DNA of 64,000 nt from Neorhizobium tomejilense (GCA_002968845.1 PVBG01000017.1:62001-126000), one strand, 5' to 3'; positions 52,426-61,720 are shown, counted from the stretch's first letter. Notes: a model not told the origin generated them from the sequence alone. Translations and numbers: made by a program.

Positions 52426-52458
52426 TTGACGACTGATACCTACACTGATTATATCAGT
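52426..52458 (+). promoter_or_regulatory. Module B promoter with overlapping GntR operator
   Basis: TTGACG (52426-52431) and TTATAT (52449-52454) are separated by 17 bases, a good sigma-70-like promoter. The palindrome ACTGAT-TAT-ATCAGT (52444-52458) covers the -10, so a bound repressor would block it. An identical half-site pair recurs at 54172. Confidence 0.7.
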
Positions 52459-52479
52459 CCTATAACGAGGAACCTGTTC

Positions 52480-53379
52480 ATGTCGAATGCAGCGCTGAAG
52501 GGCATTGTTGCCGCCTCCGTCACGCCGGTGATGGCCGAATTCCGTATCGATACCCTCCGGCTGAAGGCGCATATCGATCATCTCCTGGCAGAGGGCTGCA
52601 GTTTCATCTCCACGTTCGGCACGACGGGCGAGGGCGCATCCTTTTCGACCATCCAGAAGCTCGAAGCTCTCGAAACCCTGAAGGCCGGAGGGCTGGATAT
52701 GGCCCGTCAGATGCCGGCGATCATGACAGCGAGTTTCGACGACGCGGTGATCTCGCTGATCGCCTATGGAAAACTCGGCTGTCGCGCCGCGCTCGTCCTG
52801 CCGCCCTTCTATTACGGAGCGAGCGAAGACGGTATCGCGGCTTTCTTCGATGCGCTGATCGAGCGGACCAGGACGCATACGGAAATCGATCTCGTCCTCT
52901 ACAACATCCCGCAGCTCAGCCGCGTCCGTTTCACGCAGCCGCTGGTCGCGGCCCTGATGCGCAAGCATGGCAGCCGCATCGCCGGGATCAAGGATTCGAC
53001 CGGGAATCTCGAAAACGGCCTGATGCTGGTGAAGTCGTTCCCGGGGCTCGCCGTCTTTACGGGCGACGACCGGGTTCTGCCGACGCTCGTCAAGGCTGGA
53101 GGCGCCGGCATGATCGGCGGCATGCCGAACGTTTTCGCCAGCGACCTGAAGTCGCTTTACGACAATCCCGACGATGCGGGCCTTCTGGAGAAGCAATCGC
53201 GGCGTATCGAGGCAGTGGATGCCTACGGATCGCTCGTTGCCCTCAAGGCGGCTCTTGCCCATTATCGCAACGACGAAAGTCTGGCATATGCGGTGCCGCC
53301 CCTGGTTGCTCTCAATCAGCGCGATCGTGCTATGCTCATTGAATTGTTTGAGCGGACGGGTTATCGCGCCGCTGCTTGA
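52480..53379 (+). CDS. DapA/NanA-family aldolase, module B
   Basis: A 299-residue class I aldolase with GTTGEG (47-52), Tyr141 (VLYNIPQ) and Schiff-base Lys171 (AGIKDSTGN). It is first in the plus-strand module B, followed by a GntR regulator and a sugar ABC importer ending in a sialidase-fold gene. That company makes N-acetylneuraminate or a related keto-sugar acid a reasonable substrate, but no sialic-acid kinase or epimerase gene is present. The start is ATG 52480; the frame extends through the promoter to 52252, which was rejected. Confidence 0.88.
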   Translation: MSNAALKGIVAASVTPVMAEFRIDTLRLKAHIDHLLAEGCSFISTFGTTGEGASFSTIQKLEALETLKAGGLDMARQMPAIMTASFDDAVISLIAYGKLGCRAALVLPPFYYGASEDGIAAFFDALIERTRTHTEIDLVLYNIPQLSRVRFTQPLVAALMRKHGSRIAGIKDSTGNLENGLMLVKSFPGLAVFTGDDRVLPTLVKAGGAGMIGGMPNVFASDLKSLYDNPDDAGLLEKQSRRIEAVDAYGSLVALKAALAHYRNDESLAYAVPPLVALNQRDRAMLIELFERTGYRAAA

Positions 53380-53410
53380 CCCGCCCGGTACCGCCGGCGA
53401 TAGGAGACAG

Positions 53411-54094
53411 ATGAGCGCACGTACTGCACCGCCCGGCACTGGACAGCCAGACCTTCGCTCGGTCAAACAGATCGCCTACGAGCGGTTTCGCGAGGCGCTG
53501 TTCGATGGCCGGCTGCGGCCGGGTCAGTTCGTGTCCCAGCGGGAACTCGTCGCTCTTCTCGGCCTTTCGATCGGCGCTCTGCGCGAACTCCTGCCGCGTC
53601 TGCAATATGAAGGCCTCCTGGTGGTCATGCCGCAGCGAGGCATCCAGATCACGCAGATCGACCTCTCGATCATCCGCCAGGCTTTCCAGGTGCGTATGGC
53701 GCTGGAGCGCGAGGCCGTGCTGACGGCCGTCAGGCGGATGCCCGACGCTATCCTCGACGAACAGGCCAGGCTTCACCAGTCGATCCTCGACGAGGTCCGC
53801 AATGCTCCCTCGCCGGATGTCTTTGAGCGCGGCCAGAAGGTCGACGACGGATTTCACAACCTTCTGGTCGACTCGACCCAGAACGACCTGCTGATCCAGG
53901 CCTATGCAGTCAACGCGATCCGTATGCGGCTCATCAAGCTCGACAGGATCAGCCTTTCCGAGCAGGTCCTGCCGCCGGCCTTCGCCGATCATCTGGCAAT
54001 CATCGACGCCATCAAATCCCGCGATCCGCACGCGGCAGGCGACGCCATCGACCGCCACATCATGCATGCCCGCGAGCGTGCGATCGAGCTCTGA
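53411..54094 (+). CDS. GntR/FadR-family transcriptional regulator, module B
   Basis: A 227-residue regulator, winged helix at about residues 37-72 (RPGQFVSQRELVALLGLSIGALRELLPRLQYEGLL) and FCD-type ligand domain after residue 85. TAGGAG lies four bases before the ATG at 53411. The module has two copies of ACTGAT-N3-ATCAGT, one before the aldolase and one after this gene, before the ABC genes; this protein is the natural candidate to bind them. Confidence 0.9.
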   Translation: MSARTAPPGTGQPDLRSVKQIAYERFREALFDGRLRPGQFVSQRELVALLGLSIGALRELLPRLQYEGLLVVMPQRGIQITQIDLSIIRQAFQVRMALEREAVLTAVRRMPDAILDEQARLHQSILDEVRNAPSPDVFERGQKVDDGFHNLLVDSTQNDLLIQAYAVNAIRMRLIKLDRISLSEQVLPPAFADHLAIIDAIKSRDPHAAGDAIDRHIMHARERAIEL

Positions 54095-54171
54095 CGGGCG
54101 GCGGCCCGGTATTTGAATCCTATCGATTGTTTCCAAGGGCTCCGGGCCTCTGCCGGCGTTCTTGATGAATG

Positions 54172-54186
54172 ACTGATCATATCAGT
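54172..54186. promoter_or_regulatory. Second GntR-type operator, upstream of module B ABC genes
   Basis: ACTGAT-CAT-ATCAGT has the same arms and spacing as the operator at 52444. It lies 78 bases after the GntR stop and 110 before the ATPase start, suggesting a second regulated promoter for the transporter genes. Confidence 0.68.
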
Positions 54187-54295
54187 TTGCATAGAAGTTG
54201 TCGAACAACATGTTTACAGGTCCGGTTTTTTGTTGCATGGTGAAGCTGTCAGGCATCTGACGCTTTGGGAGAAGCAATTCAGGGGAGGACCGAGC

Positions 54296-55390
54296 TTGGC
54301 GCGGCTGGAGTTATCCAACGTTTCGAAAAGCTACGGGGCGTTCGACGCCATCACGGACGTATCGCTTGCCATCGAGGACGGAGAATTCGCGGTTTTCGTC
54401 GGCCCGTCCGGTTGCGGCAAGTCCACGTTGCTGCGCCTGATCGCGGGGCTCGATCCGATCAGCGACGGCGCGATCAGAATTGGCCCGGACGACGTGACCC
54501 GCCGTCCGGCCGGCACACGGAGTGTGGCGATGGTCTTTCAGTCCTACGCGCTCTATCCGCATATGAGCGTCTACGACAACATCGCTTTTCCGCTGCAGAT
54601 GGAGCGCCGTTCGAAGGGCGACATCCGCCAGCAGGTCGAGAAGGCCGCCGGCACCGTGCAGCTTTCCACCCGGTTGAAGGACAAGCCGTCGAAGCTTTCG
54701 GGCGGCCAGCGGCAGCGCGTCGCGATCGCCCGGGCGATCGTCCGCAAGCCGAAAATCTTTCTGATGGACGAGCCGCTTTCCAATCTCGACGCCGCGTTGC
54801 GCATCGAGATGCGTACCGAGCTCACCCAGCTCCATAAGGAGCTTGGCGCTACCATGGTCTATGTCACCCACGACCAGCTGGAGGCCATGACCATGGCCGA
54901 CCGGATCGTGGTGCTGAACGGCGGCCGCGTTGAGCAGGTCGGGAAGCCGATGGACCTCTATCACAAGCCGGTGAACCGTTTCGTCGCCGGCTTCATCGGC
55001 AGCCCGCCGATGAATATGTTGCGCAGCAAGGTGAAGGCGATCGAAAGCGAATATTATTCCTTCGAGGCTGCCGGCATCGGGACAATCGTGATCGACGGAC
55101 TGGCGAAGCGCCTCAAGGTCGGCGAGGAGGTCGTCCTTGGCATTCGCCCGGAATTTCTGGCGCCGCATCCGGCCGGTAGCGAGCCGCTGGTGAAGATCGG
55201 CGTCGTGCCGCGATCGGTCGAGAGGCTGGGTGCCCAGACGATCATTCACAGCGCCATCGAGGGTCAGAATTTCACCTGCGTGTTTGCCGGAGACCAGGCC
55301 GTCGAGCCGGGCAGGGACCTCAACGTTTATTGCGACGCGGCCAACATCCACGTCTTTGATGCCGCCGGGACCACAGTCGGCCGGAACTGA
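54296..55390 (+). CDS. Carbohydrate ABC transporter ATPase (MalK/UgpC type), module B
   Basis: A 364-residue ATPase with Walker A GPSGCGKST, Q-loop FQSYALYPHM, signature LSGGQRQR, Walker B FLMDEP, switch His in VTHDQ and a C-terminal TOBE domain. I assigned TTG 54296 as start (ARLELSNVSKSYG): GGGGAGGA lies six bases upstream and the family N-terminus begins there, while in-frame upstream codons have no support. Paralogue of the module A ATPase, but placed first among the ABC genes. Confidence 0.9.
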   Translation: MARLELSNVSKSYGAFDAITDVSLAIEDGEFAVFVGPSGCGKSTLLRLIAGLDPISDGAIRIGPDDVTRRPAGTRSVAMVFQSYALYPHMSVYDNIAFPLQMERRSKGDIRQQVEKAAGTVQLSTRLKDKPSKLSGGQRQRVAIARAIVRKPKIFLMDEPLSNLDAALRIEMRTELTQLHKELGATMVYVTHDQLEAMTMADRIVVLNGGRVEQVGKPMDLYHKPVNRFVAGFIGSPPMNMLRSKVKAIESEYYSFEAAGIGTIVIDGLAKRLKVGEEVVLGIRPEFLAPHPAGSEPLVKIGVVPRSVERLGAQTIIHSAIEGQNFTCVFAGDQAVEPGRDLNVYCDAANIHVFDAAGTTVGRN

Positions 55391-55421
55391 ATCATCGTCG
55401 ATAAATCGGGAGGAGTTTGCG

Positions 55422-56723
55422 ATGAAGAACGATGTCATGCATGCCATGAGGCCTACACGCCGTGCATTTCTGTCAGGCGCCGCCGCCGGGCTCGCCGGCC
55501 TGCCGATCCTGATGTCGGCGTCCGGCCGCGCGCTTGCGGCGGACCAGCAACTGGTTTTCTGGTCCCAGCTCGCGGGCAGCAAGAAGGCCGCCGGCGAAGC
55601 GCTCGAAGCTGCTTTCAAGACCGCACGTCCGGAAGTCGCGCTGCAGTCCAGCCTCTATGCCGAACCGTCGCAGCTCAATGAAAAGATGCTGACGGCGATC
55701 AACGGCAATACCGGCCCGGATCTCATCGTCCAGCATTGGGACTACAATCTCACCTATGCTTCGGGCAAGAAGCTCGTCGAACTCGGAAAGGCGCTTCCGA
55801 ATGTGAAGACGGCCGATCTCGACCAGTCCCTGCTTGCCTACGGCCGTGCCGACGGCGGTCAGTATTCCATGCCGCTCTACGGCACCTCGCGTGGTCTTGG
55901 CATCAACCGCAAGCTCATCAGCGAAGCGGGCCTCAATCCGGACAAGGGCCCGCAGAACTGGGCCGAACTTCGCGAATGGGCAAAGGCCGTTACCAAGCGC
56001 CCGGGCGGCGGTATGCTGCAGGTCTCCGGCATCCAGCTTTACCAGAACGACCTCGAGGCCTTCGAACTCTTCACGCTGCTGCTGCAGGGGGCGGGCGGTT
56101 CGCTGCTGACGGCGGATCTGTCGGCGCCGGGTTTTGCCGGTCCGGAAGGCGTCAAGGCATTGACCTTCCTGCAAGACCTCGTGGTCACCGACAAGATCAC
56201 CGATGCGGGCTTCGGCGTCGGCCCCGGCGGCATGGCGAACCCGTTCAACCAGCAACGCGCTGCGATGCTGGTTGCGGGCAACTATTCGACCAACAATGCG
56301 CTGAAGGCAGGCGTCGAGTTCGACGTCGTGCCTTTCCCGAAGGAGAGCGGCGGTTTCACCTCGCTTGTCGATCCCTTCTGCTTCGCCGTCCGGGCAGGCG
56401 CCCCGAACCAGGAGGCGGCCCTCAAGCTCGTCGAGTTTGCGATGTCGCCGGAACAGCAGGTTGCCTTCGCGGTCGCCAGCAAGAACGTGCCGGCCCTGAA
56501 GTCCGCCCAGCAGAACAAGGACGTGCAGGCCGACCCCTATCTTTCCAAGTTCATCAAGACCGCGAGCTACGCCCCGCCGACCGCGCCGGCGACGCCCGTA
56601 TTCTCGCGCATGATGTCACTCGTCGCGCGTGGCGTTCAGGAAGTCATCTTCCAGAAGAACACGCCCGACAAGGCGCTGAAGACTGCCGCCGACGAAGTGC
56701 AGACATTGCTCAAAAAGAGCTGA
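55422..56723 (+). CDS. Carbohydrate ABC transporter binding protein (family 1), module B
   Basis: A 433-residue periplasmic binding protein with a Tat-type signal (RPTRRAFLSGAAAGLAG, ending ALAA). The body has the family 1 pattern (EPSQLNEKMLTAINGNTGPDLIVQHWDYN, LYGTSRGLGINRKL). GGAGGAG precedes the ATG at 55422; the frame reaches back into the ATPase gene to 55230. The substrate is unknown, but proximity to a sialidase-fold gene suggests a glycan-derived sugar. Confidence 0.9.
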   Translation: MKNDVMHAMRPTRRAFLSGAAAGLAGLPILMSASGRALAADQQLVFWSQLAGSKKAAGEALEAAFKTARPEVALQSSLYAEPSQLNEKMLTAINGNTGPDLIVQHWDYNLTYASGKKLVELGKALPNVKTADLDQSLLAYGRADGGQYSMPLYGTSRGLGINRKLISEAGLNPDKGPQNWAELREWAKAVTKRPGGGMLQVSGIQLYQNDLEAFELFTLLLQGAGGSLLTADLSAPGFAGPEGVKALTFLQDLVVTDKITDAGFGVGPGGMANPFNQQRAAMLVAGNYSTNNALKAGVEFDVVPFPKESGGFTSLVDPFCFAVRAGAPNQEAALKLVEFAMSPEQQVAFAVASKNVPALKSAQQNKDVQADPYLSKFIKTASYAPPTAPATPVFSRMMSLVARGVQEVIFQKNTPDKALKTAADEVQTLLKKS

Positions 56724-56733
56724 GGAGCAGGTG

Positions 56734-57636
56734 ATGGCGCTTCAGAACTCGACATCCAGACCGATCAAAACGGTCAGTTTTCATCAGACCTGGAGCGCCT
56801 ACGCATTCCTCGCACCGGCGCTCGTCATCCTGTTCCTGTCGCTGCTGCTGCCGGCGGTGGCGACCCTGTTGATGAGCTTCACGGACGTCTCGTTCCTGAA
56901 GCCGACGAATTTCATCGGCTTCGACAATTACATCAAGCTTTTCAACGATACGCGCTTCCAGCAGGCGGTCGGCAACACGATCCATTATACGGTCGGCGTA
57001 ACCTTTCCGACCATGGTGCTCGGCCTGCTGGCCGCGGTCGCGCTCAATCAGAACGTGCCGGGGCGCATCGCCTTCCGGACGATCTTCTACCTGCCCGTCC
57101 TCACCTCGCTGATCGCGGCGGCCGTCGTCTGGGCCTATGTCTACGAGCCCTATGCCGGGCCGCTGAACGGTGTCCTGACCCGGGTCGGCCTGCCGCCGCA
57201 GCCTTGGCTTCAGAACCCCAGCCTTGCAATGAATTCGCTGATCATCATGGCGATCTGGCGCGATTTCGGCACCGCGATGATCATCTATCTCGCCGGTCTG
57301 CAGGACATTCCCAACGACCTCTACGAAGCGGCGCGCCTCGATGGAGCGAAGGGCAAGGATATCTTCCTGCGCATCACCGTGCCGATGCTGAGTTCCGTCA
57401 CCTTCTACCTGCTGATCATCCTGATCGTGCAGACCTTCCAGGTGTTCGGCGCGATCTACGTGATGACGCAGGGCGGGCCGCTCGGCTCGACGGAAACGGT
57501 CGTCTACCAGATGTATCAGACGGCCTTCGGCTATACCGAGTTCGGTTATAGCGCAGCCATGTCGACCATACTCTTCCTGACCATCCTGGTGTTCTCGATC
57601 ATCGGGACCCGGATCATGCGGAGGAAAGACGCATGA
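56734..57636 (+). CDS. Carbohydrate ABC transporter permease (MalF type), module B
   Basis: A 300-residue permease with six helices and an EAA loop (DLYEAARLDGAKGKDIFLRITVPML) at about residues 190-215. GAGGAG lies six bases before the ATG at 56734. The stop overlaps the next permease start. Confidence 0.92.
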   Translation: MALQNSTSRPIKTVSFHQTWSAYAFLAPALVILFLSLLLPAVATLLMSFTDVSFLKPTNFIGFDNYIKLFNDTRFQQAVGNTIHYTVGVTFPTMVLGLLAAVALNQNVPGRIAFRTIFYLPVLTSLIAAAVVWAYVYEPYAGPLNGVLTRVGLPPQPWLQNPSLAMNSLIIMAIWRDFGTAMIIYLAGLQDIPNDLYEAARLDGAKGKDIFLRITVPMLSSVTFYLLIILIVQTFQVFGAIYVMTQGGPLGSTETVVYQMYQTAFGYTEFGYSAAMSTILFLTILVFSIIGTRIMRRKDA

Positions 57637-58565
57637 CCGACCTTGCGCAGCCCGCCGCGATGGAACGACAGATCACGGCCCGCCGCCGCGGCCGGGAATT
57701 CCCGCGCTTCGACGTGATGAACGTTATCGGATACCTGCTGCTGCTGTTTGCAGCGCTCGCCACCGTGATGCCTTTCCTCTGGATGGTCTCGACCTCCTTC
57801 AAGGGCGACCAGGAAATCTTCCGGTTTCCGCCGAGTTTCGTTCCGGACGGCCTGCGATGGCAGAACTATCTTGATGCAATGGCTTCGCCGGATGCCGGCC
57901 GGCAGCTGGTGAACAGCCTGATCTACGCTTTGGGCTCGACCGTTTCGAACCTCGTCTTCTGCTCGCTTGCCGGTTACGCGCTGGCCCGCATGCAGTTTTC
58001 CGGCCGTAACCTGATCTTCGCGCTGGTCGTCGGCCTGTTGATGGTGCCAGCGCAGAGCCAGATCGTTCCCGTCTTCCTGATCGTCCAGAAGATCCCCTTT
58101 GCCGGCGGTAACGACTGGCTCGGCAATGGCGGCACCGGCCTTCTCAACACCTATTGGGGCATGATCCTGCCGACTGCGGCGACACCTTTCGGCATCTTCA
58201 TGATGCGGCAGTTCTTCACCCGCATCCCGATGGAATACGAGGAGTCAGCCAAGCTCGACGGTGCGTCGCCGTTCACGATCTTCCGGCGCATCCTGCTGCC
58301 GCTGGCCCGGCCGTCGCTCGCCGTGCTCGGCGTCTTGAGCTTTCAGAGCGCCTGGAACGATTTCGTCTGGCCGCTCATCCTCAACTCGCACCGGGAGATG
58401 GCGACCTTGCAGATCGGCTTGCAGCTTCTGCAGAGCGGGCCGGATGCGCGCTGGAACGTCGTCATGGCGATGGCGACCCTCATCACCCTGCCGGTCATCA
58501 TCGTCTACCTTCTGGCGCAGCGGCACGTGATCGACGGCGCGGTGACCAGCGGCGTCAAGGGCTGA
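57633..58565 (+). CDS. Carbohydrate ABC transporter permease (MalG type), module B
   Basis: A 310-residue permease with six helices and an EAA loop (EYEESAKLDGASPFTIFRRILLPLARPS) near residues 201-228. ATGA overlap with the MalF-type gene shows translational coupling. It completes the module B channel. Confidence 0.92.
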   Translation: MTDLAQPAAMERQITARRRGREFPRFDVMNVIGYLLLLFAALATVMPFLWMVSTSFKGDQEIFRFPPSFVPDGLRWQNYLDAMASPDAGRQLVNSLIYALGSTVSNLVFCSLAGYALARMQFSGRNLIFALVVGLLMVPAQSQIVPVFLIVQKIPFAGGNDWLGNGGTGLLNTYWGMILPTAATPFGIFMMRQFFTRIPMEYEESAKLDGASPFTIFRRILLPLARPSLAVLGVLSFQSAWNDFVWPLILNSHREMATLQIGLQLLQSGPDARWNVVMAMATLITLPVIIVYLLAQRHVIDGAVTSGVKG

Positions 58566-58615
58566 CCGATCAATCAAGAGATGAATGAGCCGCCCCGGCG
58601 GCAAGGAGGATGCCT

Positions 58616-59728
58616 GTGATCAAGTCGGATGCGATCAAGAATGTGGAAGTCTACCGTAAACCGGGCGAGTTTGCCGCATGGCCCGCCAATTACGGCCTGT
58701 GGCTCTGGGGTGACGAGGCGGTGACGATTTTCGTGCAGGGTTTCCGCGGCGAGGCGGAGAATCTGCATGCGCGCGACAAGACCCGGCCGTTCATTCCGGT
58801 GCAAGCTCGCAGCCTTGACGGTGGCGAGACCTGGACGATCGAGCGGTTCAACGCCTTCGTACCCGGCAGCCAGACGCTTTCCGGCGACGAGCATGTCCTG
58901 CCCGAACTCGAAGCGCAGCCCAGGATCGACATCGACCGGGATCTTCGCCCGCTCGGCCAGCCGATCGATTTCACCGATCCGGAAACGATCGTCATGTGCG
59001 CCCGTACCGGCCTGCTGGGCGGCGCGATCAGCTGGTTCTATGTCAGCAACGACCGGGCGAGGACGTGGCGCGGTCCCTACCGGCTCGGCGATTTCGGCCT
59101 GCCGGGCATTTCGGCGCGCACCGACATCGTGCCGCTCGGCAAGCATGACGCGCTCTTCCTGTTGAGCGCCGCCAAGCCGAACGGCAAGGAAGGCCAGGTC
59201 TTCTGCGTTCGCACCCGCGACGGCGGCAAGAGTTTCAGCTTCGAAAGCTTCGTCGGAGAGGAACCGGAGGGTTTTGCGATCATGCCGGCGTCGATCCGGC
59301 TGAAGGACGGCAAGGTGCTGACGCTGGTGCGCTGCTCGACGGCAAGCCGCGGGCCGGACCGCAAGGCCTGGATCGAGGCCTATATCTCCGGCGACGAGGG
59401 CAAGACCTGGGAATTCTACGGCCGGCCGGTGCCGAATACGGGTTACGCCGGCAACCCGCCGACGCTGAACCGGTTGAAGGACGACCGGCTGGTGCTCGTG
59501 TTCGGTTATCGCGACGCGCCCTACGGCCTGCGTGCTCGGGTCAGTTCGGACGAGGGCAAGACATGGAGCGACGACATCGTCATCCGTGACGACGGCGGCA
59601 TGTCCGATCTCGGTTATCCGCGTACGGTCGTCAGGCCGGACGGGAAGCTGCTGAGCGTCTATTATTACAACTACGGCAGCGATCAGGAGCGCTTCATCGG
59701 CGCATCGATTTTCGGCATAGCTGACTGA
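58616..59728 (+). CDS. Sialidase-fold (BNR/Asp-box) protein without a signal peptide
   Basis: A 370-residue protein with five Asp-box-like repeats of the six-bladed propeller: SLDGGETW (about 66-73), SNDRARTW (about 142), TRDGGKSF (about 200), SGDEGKTW (about 258) and SSDEGKTW (about 310). It lacks a signal peptide or membrane segment, so it should act in the cytoplasm on an imported substrate. The start GTG 58616 lies six bases after AAGGAGG; the in-frame ATG at 58610 directly abuts that site. It is last in module B. Other glycosidases share the fold, so true sialidase activity is unproven. Confidence 0.8.
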   Translation: MIKSDAIKNVEVYRKPGEFAAWPANYGLWLWGDEAVTIFVQGFRGEAENLHARDKTRPFIPVQARSLDGGETWTIERFNAFVPGSQTLSGDEHVLPELEAQPRIDIDRDLRPLGQPIDFTDPETIVMCARTGLLGGAISWFYVSNDRARTWRGPYRLGDFGLPGISARTDIVPLGKHDALFLLSAAKPNGKEGQVFCVRTRDGGKSFSFESFVGEEPEGFAIMPASIRLKDGKVLTLVRCSTASRGPDRKAWIEAYISGDEGKTWEFYGRPVPNTGYAGNPPTLNRLKDDRLVLVFGYRDAPYGLRARVSSDEGKTWSDDIVIRDDGGMSDLGYPRTVVRPDGKLLSVYYYNYGSDQERFIGASIFGIAD

Positions 59729-59798
59729 TCAGCCTTGATTGGCTAAGCCTCCGCGGCCGACAGGAAATCGCACATGGGATGCGGGGCGGTGCGTGGAG

Positions 59799-59892
59799 CC
59801 CCTCCCCCTTGTGGGGAGGGGTTGGGGAGGGGACTTCATCCTGCATCAAAACCCCTCCCGCCTGCCGGCCACCCTCCCCACAAGGGGGAGGG
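59799..59892. repeat. Rhizobial-type GC-rich palindromic intergenic element
   Basis: Perfect 21-base inverted arms (59800-59820 and 59872-59892, CCCTCCCC-rich) flank a 51-base loop that itself contains GGGAGGGG and CCCCTCCC. Elements of this sequence type are widely dispersed between genes in Rhizobiales. It may act as a transcript terminator or mRNA-stability element after the sialidase-fold gene. Confidence 0.8.
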
Positions 59893-60021
59893 TTACGAAT
59901 GCCGCGCCGCCATACATCCTCATATGCGATTGCCTCTTCTGCTTCAGAAAGCGGATTCGGAAACATGTCTGGTGCCTGCTCCCAGCCACTGCGCTGCGAG
60001 TGGGGAAGGCGGCATTTCGGA

Positions 60022-60050
60022 TTGACAGGTGTCGTAAGACATCATATCTC
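60022..60050 (+). promoter_or_regulatory. Candidate promoter of the family 5 ABC operon
   Basis: TTGACA (60022-60027) and TATCTC (60045-60050) are spaced by 17 bases. The spacer contains TGTC-GTAA-GACA (60030-60041), a small palindrome that may be an operator. It lies 57 bases before the binding-protein start. Confidence 0.55.
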
Positions 60051-60107
60051 TTGGATCGCGATTATCTATCTGCCGGGAGGAGACCGGCAATCCAAGGGAG
60101 GACGGCC

Positions 60108-61712
60108 ATGACGCCGCTATCGAGAATAATGGGACCGGTATTGCTCGGTTCCGCTCTGTTTTTCCAGCCTGCCTATGCCGAAACCCCACCCAATATGCTG
60201 GTCGTCGGCTTCTCGATGACCAATATCCTGACGCTCGATCCTGCTGCCATCACCGGCAAGGAGACCGTACAGGTTCTCACAAACATATATGACAACCTTG
60301 TGGCGCTCGACGCCGTCAATCGCGCCCAGGTCAATCCGCAGCTGGCGGAAAGCTGGACGATCGCCGACGACAACGGCTCGATCACCTTCAAGCTGCGCAA
60401 GGAGGCGACCTTCGCTTCCGGAAACCCGGTCACTTCGGCGGATGTGGTCTGGTCCTTCAAGCGGTTGATGAAGCTCAATCTGGCGCAGGCGTCATTCCTG
60501 AAGACCCACGGCTTCTCTGCGGCCAATGCCGATGCAAGCTTCACCGCTCCGGACGATGGCACGGTCGTCATCAAGCTGCCGAAGAAGGTCGATCCGCAGG
60601 TCATCGTGCAGACGCTCGGCATCGTCGGCCCAGGCTCCATCCTCGACATGAAGACGGTCATAGAGCACGACAAAAACGGCGATATGGGCGCCGCCTGGCT
60701 CACCAACAACTCTGCCGGCTCCGGTCCGTTCACGCTTGGCCAGTGGCAGTCGAACGAGCGCGTCACGCTCGAGCAGAACCCGAAATACTGGGGCGAGAAG
60801 CCGGCCATGCGCCGGATCATGATGCGTCATCTGGCCGAATCGCAGAGCCAGCGGCTGATGCTCGAAAAGGGCGACATCGATATCGCCTTTTCCATGTCGG
60901 CGGCCGACCTCAAGGCGCTCGAGAGCAGCAAGGACGTCAAGATCCAGACGAACGGCGGCAGCGGCTTCTATTATCTGGCCGTTTCCATGAAGGACGAGAA
61001 TTTCCAGAAGCCGAAGGTTCGCGAGGCGCTGCGTTACCTCATCGACTACCAGGGCCTGAACGACAGCGTGCTGCCCTATTTCGGCAAGCTGCGCGATCGT
61101 CCGGTTCCGGCTGGCATCTTCGGCGCCTTGCCGAATGCGGGCTACAAGCTCGACGTCGCGAAGGCCAAGGCGCTTCTTGCCGAGGCCGGTTATCCGAACG
61201 GCTTCCCGACCACGCTGCGCGCCATTTCCGACGTGCCGTTCATGAGCCTTGCGACCGCCATCCAGGCGACGCTGGCGCAGGCCGGCATCAAGGCCGAGAT
61301 CGTCACCGGCTCCGGCGACCAGATCTACGGCGCGATGCGCGAACGCAAGTATGAGCTTCTCGTCGGCCGCGGCGGCGGCGGCCAGCTGCCGCATCCGGAC
61401 TCGAACTTCCGGGCCATCGTCTACAATCCCAACAATGCGGATGAGGCGAAGCTGACGAATTTCCAGGGCTGGCGCACGTCCTTCTATGATGAGAAGATCA
61501 ACAAGATGATCGATGACGCTCTCGTCGAAGGCAACAAGGACAAGCAGACCAAGCAGTATCAGGAGATCCAGACCTATTACGCGGATATGGTGCCGGCGAT
61601 CCAGCCCTTCTCGGAAGTGGTCGACAGTGTCGGCTTCCGGGCCGACATCAAGGGTCTTGAGCTGAACCCGTCCTGGTCCACCCAGCTTCGCACCGTCAAG
61701 AAAGAACGATAA
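60108..61712 (+). CDS. ABC transporter substrate-binding protein, family 5 (peptide/oligosaccharide type)
   Basis: A 534-residue periplasmic protein with a Sec signal (MGPVLLGSALFFQPAYA) and the family 5 pattern: LAESWTIADDNGSITFKLRKEATFASGNPVTSADVVWSFKRL at about residues 80-125. Family members bind peptides, nickel, or oligosaccharides. AAGGGAGG lies before the ATG at 60108; the frame extends back through the intergenic repeat to 59739 and was rejected. Being next to a glycan module, it may import a glycan fragment or peptide; this is inference. Confidence 0.9.
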   Translation: MTPLSRIMGPVLLGSALFFQPAYAETPPNMLVVGFSMTNILTLDPAAITGKETVQVLTNIYDNLVALDAVNRAQVNPQLAESWTIADDNGSITFKLRKEATFASGNPVTSADVVWSFKRLMKLNLAQASFLKTHGFSAANADASFTAPDDGTVVIKLPKKVDPQVIVQTLGIVGPGSILDMKTVIEHDKNGDMGAAWLTNNSAGSGPFTLGQWQSNERVTLEQNPKYWGEKPAMRRIMMRHLAESQSQRLMLEKGDIDIAFSMSAADLKALESSKDVKIQTNGGSGFYYLAVSMKDENFQKPKVREALRYLIDYQGLNDSVLPYFGKLRDRPVPAGIFGALPNAGYKLDVAKAKALLAEAGYPNGFPTTLRAISDVPFMSLATAIQATLAQAGIKAEIVTGSGDQIYGAMRERKYELLVGRGGGGQLPHPDSNFRAIVYNPNNADEAKLTNFQGWRTSFYDEKINKMIDDALVEGNKDKQTKQYQEIQTYYADMVPAIQPFSEVVDSVGFRADIKGLELNPSWSTQLRTVKKER

Positions 61713-61720
61713 TCGTCGGC

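Larger units (their letters stand above)
59729..60107. other. Intergenic region with palindromic element and promoter
   Basis: This 379-base gap separates module B from the peptide-type ABC operon. It contains the long inverted repeat at 59799-59892 and a promoter at 60022-60050. Frames across it are read-through shadows of the binding-protein gene. Confidence 0.7.
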
